Source: Thalassobacillus devorans (GTDB lineage: Bacteria; Bacillota; Bacilli; Bacillales; Halobacillaceae). From it: a stretch of 64,000 bases of DNA. Shown here piece after piece: positions 25,421 to 32,731 of this stretch; the first letter of the stretch is position 1, and the number at the start of each line of letters is the position of its first letter. The translations under genes and the position numbers were made by a program. The DNA lies in contig NZ_FXEH01000006.1 in assembly GCF_900176565.1 (NCBI RefSeq), positions 1,488,001 to 1,552,000 on the forward strand, given 5' to 3'. Below the pieces are notes generated by a model, which saw only the letters and a program-made list of their open reading frames with translations, had not been told where the DNA came from and made no database searches.

Positions 25421-25510
25421 TAGTAGCTTAACTTTTATCCCTAACCAACAAAAGAGCAGAGCACATCCCCCCTAAGATCCTTCTTGAATAATCAAGAAGG
25501 ATCTTTTTTT
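25421..25510 (+). ncRNA. Candidate small regulatory RNA, about 90 nt
   Basis: A consensus promoter lies directly upstream. A perfect 13-bp terminator hairpin (25474-25486/25493-25505) with a T-run closes the unit. The transcript between has no ATG, GTG or TTG start and contains an unpaired ACATCCCCCCTAA segment (CCCCCC at 25467-25472) that could pair with G-rich ribosome sites. It lies between two minus-strand genes, so it is not a leader of either. C-rich Firmicute sRNAs such as FsrA work this way; homology to them is not shown. Confidence 0.6.
25474..25510 (+). terminator. Strong terminator of the candidate small RNA
   Basis: AAGATCCTTCTTG and CAAGAAGGATCTT form a perfect 13-bp stem with a 6-base loop, followed by five more T. 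The T-run is only on the plus-strand side, so it serves the plus strand. Confidence 0.85.
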
Positions 25511-25516
25511 GCCCTT

Positions 25517-26143
25517 TTACATGCCGGCGAATGGATTCTCCCGTTTTTCTTCACCAATTGTAGTGGATGGACCATGACCTGGATAAACCTTTAAATCTTC
25601 AGGGAGTGTAAACAATTGTTTCTTAATACTATTAAGCAAAGTATTCATATCTCCGCCTGGAAGGTCCGTACGACCGATACCACGCTGAAATAATGCATCA
25701 CCCGCTATGACGAATCCTTCCTCTAAAAAAACTAGCGACACGCTTCCTGGAGAGTGTCCTGGCGTATGTCTCACTTCAAACCTAAAAGAACCGACTTTCC
25801 TTTCCCCTGTATCGATCATTCTTTCTGCTCTCCGAGCTGCCACAGATCCCATTTGAAAAAAAGCTGATCCATTTAACTGAGGATCTGACAACCAGTCAGC
25901 TTCTTCCTTATGTACATACACAGGAATATTGAATTGATCTCTTACATCATCAACCGCGCCTATATGATCAAAATGAGCGTGCGTCAAAACGATAGCAACA
26001 GGTTTTAAATGACGTTCGGTGAGGTAATCAGTCAATTGCCTGCTGTCTCCACCTGGATCAACAATCAGACACTCCTTTTCGTCATTAGATACGATATAGC
26101 AATTCGTCCCAAGCGGACCAAGGGGCATTTGCACAATTTCCAT
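25517..26143 (-). CDS. yqgX: Metallo-beta-lactamase-fold hydrolase (YqgX)
   Basis: A 208-residue glyoxalase-II-like hydrolase. The metal-binding motif THAHFDHIG (about 58-66), RHTPGHSPGSVS, GDALFQRGIGRTD and YPGHGPSTTIGEE supply the His and Asp ligands of a binuclear zinc site. I chose the ATG at 26143 (MEIVQMPLGPLGTNCYIV), which begins where the family begins and gives the usual length; the longer frame has no ribosome site. The natural thioester substrate is not established. Confidence 0.92.
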   Translation of the reverse strand: MEIVQMPLGPLGTNCYIVSNDEKECLIVDPGGDSRQLTDYLTERHLKPVAIVLTHAHFDHIGAVDDVRDQFNIPVYVHKEEADWLSDPQLNGSAFFQMGSVAARRAERMIDTGERKVGSFRFEVRHTPGHSPGSVSLVFLEEGFVIAGDALFQRGIGRTDLPGGDMNTLLNSIKKQLFTLPEDLKVYPGHGPSTTIGEEKRENPFAGM

Positions 26144-26315
26144 AAGCCTATTGACTCCTTTGCGATGTTTTATTAAAATTCTTATAGAATAACTCGACAA
26201 ATTCTACTCCATACTATAAAATGTATGAGGAATGAAAAGGTTTTTACATAGCCATTATAACATCCAACGTTAAGCTATGGATACTACACAGTGAAGGGTT
26301 TAGGGGGTGCTGAGT

Positions 26316-26480
26316 TTGGTAACAGCTATCATTCTTTTACTAGTCGCAATTCTTTGCGTACTTGCCGTATTCCGCGAATTGAAAACGAAAAATTTCTTTG
26401 CAGTATTGTTTGCAGGAGCTTCAGCATTAATTTTCGGCTGGTTCTCTGTCATGACGATTTACGTACGGTTATTTGGATAA
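26316..26480 (+). CDS. yqgW: Small DUF2759 membrane protein
   Basis: A 54-residue protein starting with TTG at 26316 (MVTAIILLLVAILCVLAVFR) with two hydrophobic segments and the middle RELKTKNFFAVLF. AGGGGGTG lies 6 bases upstream of the TTG; an in-frame GTG at 26307 is possible but would overlap that site. The layout matches the tiny DUF2759 proteins next to yqgX in bacilli; the symbol rests on position and resemblance. Function unknown. Confidence 0.65.
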   Translation: MVTAIILLLVAILCVLAVFRELKTKNFFAVLFAGASALIFGWFSVMTIYVRLFG

Positions 26481-26488
26481 AATAACAC

Positions 26489-26523
26489 AAAACCTTGCCA
26501 CTTTTTTTGTGGCAAGGTTTTTT
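26489..26523 (+). terminator. Terminator after the DUF2759 gene
   Basis: AAACCTTGCCAC pairs with GTGGCAAGGTTT around a T-rich loop, followed by TTTTCG. Confidence 0.85.
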
Positions 26524-26656
26524 CGTTTTCTCGGAAATTACAAAATTATCTTTTTGTGAATAACCTACGTGGTGGGTTACATCCAGCACCGCCGCACAGG
26601 ACGTGCCGTTTTTAGTCGAACGTCATTACTAGCAAGGCGCTTGCGCTTTTGTACTT

Positions 26657-27445
26657 TTATTTTTGCTGATTGCGAAGTTCCTCCTCATTTTCCAATAACT
26701 GATCATTCTTATTAAAGAAATAACGGTACATTGCCATAGTTACAAACATAGCACTTAAGGAAACGGAAGAAAAAATGCTCAAGGAAATCACAAGCTGATA
26801 TTTAATGGCCATTACCGGAGCGACACCCCCGAGTATCAACCCAGTCATCATACCAGGCAGCTGTACGAGTCCGATCGTTTTCAAACGATCAACATTCGGA
26901 ATCAAAGCTGCGTTCAGTGTTTTTGTCACAATTAAGTGAGAAGCCTGGCTCGGCTTTGCTCCGAGGGACAGGGCGGCCATTAAGCGACCACTGTTTTCCG
27001 TGAATTCACTTTTCATCCGCTCCAGCGCAAGCCCCATTGCAACCATGCTGTTTCCTATGACCATTCCACTCATTGGAATTACTTCAGACGGGGTGAACTC
27101 CACCATATCAAAAGCCAGCCACAGCGTTAACACACTTACTTCTACTATTATTAATCCAAGTAAAATCACCAGGAATGCATGCGGCAGCTCTTTTCCTTTA
27201 TTCCATGCATGGAATGTGGCTATGATAATCATAATAGATAACATCAATGGAATACCCATAAACGGATTCAAGTCAAAGAGGAAAGTCAATATGTAGCCGA
27301 TGGCAAACAGTTGTACCGTCCCACGTATAGAAGACCAAACGATGTCTTTGCTCATGCCCAGTTGATAATAATAAGATAGTGTCAAAGGCACAAGTACAAA
27401 AATAATCAGAAACAGTAACGATTGGTTAGATATTTCCGGTTCCAT
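26657..27445 (-). CDS. fetB: FetB-type ABC transporter permease (UPF0014)
   Basis: A 262-residue membrane protein with about seven hydrophobic segments. RGTVQLFAIGYIL, PMSGMVIGNSMVAMGLALERM and the long LQLPGMMTGLILGGVAP-like stretch near 197-216 are typical of the FetB/YbbM family. With FetA it forms an exporter linked to iron homeostasis and peroxide resistance in E. coli. The gene follows fetA by 11 bases. The symbol is given by similarity; the metal in this organism is not shown. Confidence 0.85.
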   Translation of the reverse strand: MEPEISNQSLLFLIIFVLVPLTLSYYYQLGMSKDIVWSSIRGTVQLFAIGYILTFLFDLNPFMGIPLMLSIMIIIATFHAWNKGKELPHAFLVILLGLIIVEVSVLTLWLAFDMVEFTPSEVIPMSGMVIGNSMVAMGLALERMKSEFTENSGRLMAALSLGAKPSQASHLIVTKTLNAALIPNVDRLKTIGLVQLPGMMTGLILGGVAPVMAIKYQLVISLSIFSSVSLSAMFVTMAMYRYFFNKNDQLLENEEELRNQQK

Positions 27446-27456
27446 ATACCATTCTC

Positions 27457-28155
27457 CTAATCCTGTATGAATTCTTTTAATTCTTCTGTCTTCGGGTCTG
27501 TCAGCATGGATTCGAGGTCTCCATCCTCTTTAAGCTCGCCATCCATGAGGAATAACCCACGTTCACCAAGCCTTTTAGCTTGTTTCAAATCATGGGTAAC
27601 CATAATCATCGTCAACTGGTGCTCCTCGATCAGTCTTTCCAATACTTCTTCTATTTCCTCTGCGGTACGATAATCTAAGGCACTCGTAGGCTCATCCAAT
27701 AAAAGCACATCAGGGGAATTGGCCAATGTACGGCCCAGGGAAACACGTTGTTGTTCCCCACCGGATAGCTGGTCAACCTTTCGATTTAAATAACTCTCTG
27801 GAAGTTGAACATACTCCAGCAGCTTTTTAGCATCATCAGGATTCCATTCCCCGCATAGCGAAGGTCCATATTTCAAATTATCTAATACAGTACCTGGGAA
27901 TAAATTCGGGGATTGTAGCAGCAGACCGACTTTCCTTCGCAGCTGTGAAATTACATATTCCGTTATCGGTTTGCCATTGTAATTGATATCTCCTTGCTTA
28001 GGGTCCCTTAATCGGTTGAATAAAAACAATAAAGAACTTTTTCCCGCTCCGGAAGGTCCAAATAAGATAACTTTTTCGTTTTTGTTGATTTTGAAATTCA
28101 GATTATGGAGGATATCATCACTCACATTTTGAAATTGAAAAACAGTATGTTCCAC
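27457..28155 (-). CDS. fetA: FetA-type ABC transporter ATPase
   Basis: A 232-residue ABC ATPase: Walker [11 protein letters not shown]-loop [13 protein letters not shown], signature [16 protein letters not shown], Walker [13 protein letters not shown] and H-loop MVTHD. It is the first gene of a two-gene operon with fetB, 11 bases apart. The pair is absent from this place in the B. subtilis order as I recall it. Confidence 0.88.
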   Translation of the reverse strand: MEHTVFQFQNVSDDILHNLNFKINKNEKVILFGPSGAGKSSLLFLFNRLRDPKQGDINYNGKPITEYVISQLRRKVGLLLQSPNLFPGTVLDNLKYGPSLCGEWNPDDAKKLLEYVQLPESYLNRKVDQLSGGEQQRVSLGRTLANSPDVLLLDEPTSALDYRTAEEIEEVLERLIEEHQLTMIMVTHDLKQAKRLGERGLFLMDGELKEDGDLESMLTDPKTEELKEFIQD

Positions 28156-28256
28156 TTTTTCACCAACTTTCGATTAATAAACTTATCCATCTTCATGCTT
28201 TTATGACCGTTCGTTTCTTCGAGCAACCTGACTTACATGATAATAGAAGATAATGC

Positions 28257-29129
28257 TTAGTTGGGCAATAGAGATAGCAAAGCAATGGGTCGAACTTTAT
28301 TCAAGATGGATGTATATTGTGATAGTGGTAAGGGATTGATTCCTTTACCTACTTCTATCGTATATCCTTCCTTTCTATAGTTGTCAATAAACCAATCTTT
28401 CATTCCGGCATGGCTATCAAAGGTACAAATCGGTTCATATCCGCTTGCTCTTTGAAAATTTTCGACAACCCTTTGTGAATTCATCGGCCGTTTATTTTGA
28501 TAGCCAAAGTAAATGACCTCGCCCTGGGAATGAAAACATAAGACTCTTTCTATCTCATTGTTTTTTAGCAGGTCAGCCATTGCCCTTGCCTCAGGTTCTG
28601 TAAGAGGGGAATAGCCCGGAAAATCCCTGAATGATGGCTGAGCAGGCTTACGTTCCTTCTCTACCTTCCAACCGGCAGGAAACTGTTTATTCAAATCTAC
28701 TCCCCGGATATTTGCTTTCCATGAAGTAAAGGTTTTATTGATCTGGTTACAATTAAGAACAAGATCGGTATAACCCCCTGCCTTTTCCAAGCCATGAATC
28801 GCCAAGTCCACACCATCCATATTAACCATAGGGACGACCTGCAGGGTGATTTGATCAAAGATTTTCCTCACATTTAATCCTTCCAATTCTCTTCCATCTT
28901 CCAGTGCTTCCACCAATTCGCCGAGGATATCCATTATAACTTTGGATGTTATCCATTCATTACCATGAAAACCTGCATTCCAATGCACTAGAAAAGGCCC
29001 CTTTCCAACCGTGACGGAATAGATCGGCTTTTTTAAAACTGTCTCGCCAATGATTTCTACACTTGCTGACTCCATTTGCTTATATTGAGCTATATCTTTG
29101 TATAGCATTTCAGAATCATAAATTTCCAT
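28257..29129 (-). CDS. M14-family carboxypeptidase, YqgT catalytic-domain type
   Basis: A 290-residue zinc peptidase. The ligand motif HGNE (in WNAGFHGNEWITS, about 54-57) and HSQGE (about 199-203) fit the M14 site, and the catalytic Glu lies in YTIEVGKG near the end. It resembles gamma-D-glutamyl-L-diamino acid endopeptidase I (YqgT/ENP1), which cleaves peptidoglycan stem peptides. The B. subtilis protein is longer with N-terminal LysM repeats; here these are missing and there is no signal peptide, so a cytoplasmic role in peptide recycling is more likely than wall targeting. Confidence 0.85.
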   Translation of the reverse strand: MEIYDSEMLYKDIAQYKQMESASVEIIGETVLKKPIYSVTVGKGPFLVHWNAGFHGNEWITSKVIMDILGELVEALEDGRELEGLNVRKIFDQITLQVVPMVNMDGVDLAIHGLEKAGGYTDLVLNCNQINKTFTSWKANIRGVDLNKQFPAGWKVEKERKPAQPSFRDFPGYSPLTEPEARAMADLLKNNEIERVLCFHSQGEVIYFGYQNKRPMNSQRVVENFQRASGYEPICTFDSHAGMKDWFIDNYRKEGYTIEVGKGINPLPLSQYTSILNKVRPIALLSLLPN

Positions 29130-29168
29130 TCCCCTATTCTCTCCCTTTTTGACTGCTTACTTCATTAT

Positions 29169-29199
29169 AAAAAAAGACACCCCAATGGGTGCCTTTTTC
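29169..29199 (-). terminator. Terminator after the LTA-synthase-family gene
   Basis: On the minus strand GGCACCC/GGGTGTC closes a 4-base loop and runs into TTTTTTTATAATG. Confidence 0.85.
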
Positions 29200-29222
29200 A
29201 TCAAAATTATACTGATTAAGAT

Positions 29223-31145
29223 TTATTGTTCTGCTGACTTTTCCAATTCTTCTACTTCTTCTTTCGTTTGATGTTTGCCGTTATCGAAGTTGTAGAAGCG
29301 AAGCAGGTCGCCATAGATAAGACTGTCAGAGTATCCAAGTTCTTTCTCTACTTTTTCCTGGAAAGGTGCACAAGGTGATTCTTCTGCTGTTTCCTCAATT
29401 GGTTCACCTGTTTCCCGGTCGTAGCATACTTCGCTTTTGTATACATATTCGTCTGTAACAAAGCTTCCATCACGCATGGCTATAAAGTCTTTGCGATCTT
29501 CAGCGAACATGTTCGTGCCAAACGATAGGTCGTTTCCTTCTTCGATTCCCATCAAATGCAATAATGTTGGCTTCACATCAATCTGACCAGCGATTTTATC
29601 ATATTGCTTTCCTTTGTCATACCCAGGGATATGAATCATAAATGGTACACGCTGGTTCTGCACATGCTGGTAGCCATCTATTTCTTTCCCCTGGAATTGA
29701 CTCATTGCTTTATTGTGGAAGTCACTAATACCATAGTGGTCACCCATCAACACAATGATGGAGTCTTCATATAAACCGGCATCCTTCAGCTGCTGGAAGA
29801 AATCCTCTAATGATTCATCTGTATACCGGGCTGTCGGCATATAATTATTTAGTGTCCTGGAGTTCGAATCATACTTATCAATATTAGCCTTGTCTTCCGG
29901 TAACTCAAACGGGAAGTGGTGCGTCAGTGTAATAAACTTGCTGTAGAAAGGCTGATCCTGCTCTTTTAGATACTTGATCGATTGTTCAAAGAACGCCTTA
30001 TCTTCCAGTCCCCAGCCAAATGAATTCTCTTCATTTTCTTCAAATGACTGTTCATCAAAAAACTTATCATAACCAATATTGTCATACATGGAATCACGGT
30101 TCCAGAAACTCTTGTTGTTAGCATGATATACAGAAGTATAGTAATCTTCTTCATTCAAAATTTCCGGTAAGGAATTATATTCATTACTAGCATGAGTGAA
30201 ATATACAGCACCTCTAGGAAGAGGATACATACTGTTTTCTACAAGAAATTCCGAATCAGATGTTTTACCCTGTGCTGTCTGGTGATAAAAGTTAGGGAAG
30301 AAGATCGTATCCTTGCTCTCTTTTAAGTCATTCATGAAAGGAGTGATTTCTTTTCCGTTAACTTCTTCATCCAACACAAAATTCTGCATTGATTCTACTG
30401 ATACAAATATAACGTTTTTGTCTTTAGCAATACCGAAAAGGTCAGTCTTTTCGTCATTACTTGTATTTTCACGCATATACGTTTCGATTTCTTTCACTTC
30501 GCTGCCATCAGCTAATACACGCTGTGCTTTTGTCTTGGTAGTCATTGTTGCATCATACGCATGGTAGTTGAAAATTCCTATGTTCTTCACTAAATATTCG
30601 CGGTCGAAAGCACGAACAAACAACATTGGCCGTTCCATTTCAGCCAAAACGACGTTAGCTGTCAACAAGAGGAAAGTAACAGCTGTTGCTGCAATCTTCC
30701 CTGCCTTTGGAAAATCAACCGCAAATCGTGTAGTGCGCTTACTCAAAAACCACACGATGACTATATCCAGGAACAAGAAAATATCTGGCAAATGCATCAA
30801 TGAAAGCAAACTGCCTCCTAAATCAGCGGCATTGTTACCCTGGAATAGCACTGGGATAGTAATGAAATCAGTAAAGTTACGATAGAATACTAGATTCAGG
30901 TAAAGGATCAATGTTCCGATAACCATCGTCCACCGTAAATATTTCATCTGTCTTCTAGGCTTTAGCCATACACTTATGGCGAAAACCAGATATGCACTTA
31001 CAAATGGGTTCAAAAACAGGATCAATTCCTGCATAGTATTTTCAATGGAGAGATTAAACATATATTTATAAACGATATATGTCTTCAAGCCAAATAATAC
31101 AGTAGCAATTATAAATAAAGGTATTTTGAATTTTGATGCTTGCAT
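29223..31145 (-). CDS. yqgS: LTA synthase family glycerophosphotransferase (YqgS-like)
   Basis: A 640-residue membrane enzyme that polymerises glycerol phosphate from phosphatidylglycerol onto lipoteichoic acid. Five N-terminal membrane segments (within 1-170) precede an extracellular sulfatase-fold domain. Metal and catalytic residues are visible: Glu251 (VSVESMQ), the nucleophile Thr295 (GKTSDSEF) and the MGDHYG motif near 470. The acidic C-terminal tail suits a salt-loving cell. Bacilli have several paralogues; YqgS is assigned by position beside glcK. An 8-bp palindrome lies upstream. Confidence 0.92.
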   Translation of the reverse strand: MQASKFKIPLFIIATVLFGLKTYIVYKYMFNLSIENTMQELILFLNPFVSAYLVFAISVWLKPRRQMKYLRWTMVIGTLILYLNLVFYRNFTDFITIPVLFQGNNAADLGGSLLSLMHLPDIFLFLDIVIVWFLSKRTTRFAVDFPKAGKIAATAVTFLLLTANVVLAEMERPMLFVRAFDREYLVKNIGIFNYHAYDATMTTKTKAQRVLADGSEVKEIETYMRENTSNDEKTDLFGIAKDKNVIFVSVESMQNFVLDEEVNGKEITPFMNDLKESKDTIFFPNFYHQTAQGKTSDSEFLVENSMYPLPRGAVYFTHASNEYNSLPEILNEEDYYTSVYHANNKSFWNRDSMYDNIGYDKFFDEQSFEENEENSFGWGLEDKAFFEQSIKYLKEQDQPFYSKFITLTHHFPFELPEDKANIDKYDSNSRTLNNYMPTARYTDESLEDFFQQLKDAGLYEDSIIVLMGDHYGISDFHNKAMSQFQGKEIDGYQHVQNQRVPFMIHIPGYDKGKQYDKIAGQIDVKPTLLHLMGIEEGNDLSFGTNMFAEDRKDFIAMRDGSFVTDEYVYKSEVCYDRETGEPIEETAEESPCAPFQEKVEKELGYSDSLIYGDLLRFYNFDNGKHQTKEEVEELEKSAEQ

Positions 31146-31173
31146 GGTTATATCCTCCTCAACCTTCCAGGGC

Positions 31174-31202
31174 TTTCATGTTTACATAAGATTTACATGA
31201 AA
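31174..31202 (-). promoter_or_regulatory. Possible operator upstream of the LTA-synthase-family gene
   Basis: TTTCATGT (31174-31181) and ACATGAAA (31195-31202) form an inverted repeat. Inside, TTTACA occurs twice 11 bases apart (31181 and 31192), as in PhoP half-boxes but on the opposite strand. The gap 31203-31424 shows nothing else clear. Confidence 0.35.
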
Positions 31203-31422
31203 CACACCTGTATTTTACAATATCCATTTATCATTCATATTAAACCTATCCCCTAATATGACGACTATTGTACCAGAAAAGTTTCATTTATTTTTTTACC
31301 GTTCGGTTACAAACACTTTACATGCCGGTCTCTGAATGTCTCCATCATATCCGGCTAAAAGAAAATTATAAGCGATAGCTTTCAGAAAAGCAACGGTTAT
31401 CATATGGAATTACATGTAAAAA

Positions 31423-31453
31423 CAGGACTGCCTTTTTTACAGCCCTGTTCTTA
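31423..31453 (-). terminator. Terminator after glcK
   Basis: AACAGG-CTG/CAG-CCTGTT with one mismatch, and on the minus strand a TTTTTACATG tail, 11 bases past the glcK stop. Confidence 0.75.
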
Positions 31454-31463
31454 GATGTCACCA

Positions 31464-32423
31464 TTATAAATTTTGTTTAACTAGAAATGCACCGCCGATG
31501 ACACCTGCATCATTTCCGAGCTCGGCTATAGCAAATTCACAAGCTTCGCTTGTACGAGGTAACGCATACTTATCAAAAGACTCCCTCAAAGGAATGAGTA
31601 ATTTCTCTCCTGCCTTGGAAACACCGCCGCCAATGACTATTTTGGAGGGATTGCAGGCAATTGCAAGGTTCGCAATTGTCATGCCTAAAATATCTGTTAC
31701 ATAGGCCAAAACTTCTTTCGCTTCCTTATCACCTTCCGCCGCTGCGTCAAACACTTCTTTTGCAGTCAATGGATCATCAGATGAGGAATAATTACTTAAT
31801 AATGAATCAGGGTTCCTCTTTATAGCTTCTTTTGCAAGTCTGACAATCCCAGTGGCGGAAGCAATCGTTTCCAGGCAGCCGGTTTTTCCACAGTTGCAGC
31901 TTGCCCCGCCTGATGGAATTACAGTTATGTGGCCGATCTCTCCACCAGTACCGTTAGCTCCATTTATAACTGCACCATTAGCAACGATGCCACCTCCAAC
32001 ACCTGTCCCCAGTGTAACAGCTATTAAATCATCGGCATCTTCACCGGATCCTTTCCACTTTTCTCCTAATGCCGCCAGGTTCGCATCATTATCGACGAAA
32101 ATAGGCAGACCGGTTTTTTCATTCAATATTTTAGCAAGGTCGAAGTCCTTCCAGCCGATATTCACTGTTTGATAAACAAAGCCCGTCTCGGTATCGACAA
32201 AGCCAGGGGCACCCGCGCCTAAACCTAGTACCTGGCTCATCGCGATGTTCAACTGGGCTAATACTTCTTTTAATGAAACTGTTATATCTTCTGGAATATG
32301 TTCTCCGTTATCTTCATGGTTGGTGGGGATTTCCCATTTTTCATGAATGCTGCCTTGTTCCGTGATCACTGCCATTTTTATAGTGGTCCCGCCGATATCT
32401 GCTCCTATGTAGTACTTTTGCAT
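31464..32423 (-). CDS. glcK: Glucokinase, ROK family
   Basis: Phosphorylates glucose to glucose 6-phosphate with ATP. The 319-residue protein shows the phosphate-binding GADIGGTTIKMAV (8-20), the catalytic Asp region PIFVDNDANLAALGE, TLGTGVGGGIV, the substrate His in GEIGHI, and the ROK zinc site CNCGKTGCLE. The ATG at 32423 lies 2 bases after the yqgQ stop and uses a GGAGAG site inside yqgQ, so the pair is co-translated, as in B. subtilis yqgQ-glcK. Confidence 0.96.
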   Translation of the reverse strand: MQKYYIGADIGGTTIKMAVITEQGSIHEKWEIPTNHEDNGEHIPEDITVSLKEVLAQLNIAMSQVLGLGAGAPGFVDTETGFVYQTVNIGWKDFDLAKILNEKTGLPIFVDNDANLAALGEKWKGSGEDADDLIAVTLGTGVGGGIVANGAVINGANGTGGEIGHITVIPSGGASCNCGKTGCLETIASATGIVRLAKEAIKRNPDSLLSNYSSSDDPLTAKEVFDAAAEGDKEAKEVLAYVTDILGMTIANLAIACNPSKIVIGGGVSKAGEKLLIPLRESFDKYALPRTSEACEFAIAELGNDAGVIGGAFLVKQNL

Positions 32424-32424
32424 A

Positions 32425-32637
32425 TTATTCTCTCCCTTTTAGTCTATCCCGTTCCCGGGCCGCTTCACTTCTCAACAATAAAATTGCCATTTGGTAATCC
32501 TCATTGGACATACACTGGGCTTGATGGAGTTCTTTTATTTCTTCCTCCATCAACTCTAAATCAGCTAATCGATCCCCTATATAAATGAAGGTGCCAAATT
32601 TTTTCAGCAATTGTTGAATATCATAAATTGTTTTCAT
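32425..32637 (-). CDS. yqgQ: DUF910 protein YqgQ
   Basis: A 70-residue soluble helical protein with the family motif FGTFIYIGDRLADLELMEEEIKEL and a basic/acidic C-terminus. I chose the ATG at 32637 (MKTIYDIQQLL), which has AGGTG 6 bases upstream and matches the family length. It is directly upstream of glcK, an arrangement kept across bacilli, but its role is unknown. Confidence 0.88.
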   Translation of the reverse strand: MKTIYDIQQLLKKFGTFIYIGDRLADLELMEEEIKELHQAQCMSNEDYQMAILLLRSEAARERDRLKGRE

Positions 32638-32696
32638 CGTCATCACCTGTATGTATTATATCAATCAGTGGTTAGAATTGAAATATCGGCTAATGA

Positions 32697-32731
32697 AAAG
32701 ACCCGGACAATTTTACCTGTCCGGGTCTTTC
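32697..32731 (-). terminator. Terminator overlapping the end of the spoVAF-like gene
   Basis: AAAGACCCGGACA and TGTCCGGGTCTTT form a perfect 13-bp stem, with TTTC following on the minus strand. It includes the stop codon. Confidence 0.85.

Noticed and set aside
26291-26485. 64-codon open frame starting GTG at 26291
   Set aside because: It is out of frame with the hydrophobic DUF2759 protein that uses the better ribosome site and TTG at 26316.
26560-26656. Terminator after fetB around AAGGCGCTTGCGCTTTT
   Set aside because: The palindrome is short and the minus-strand side has no T-run.
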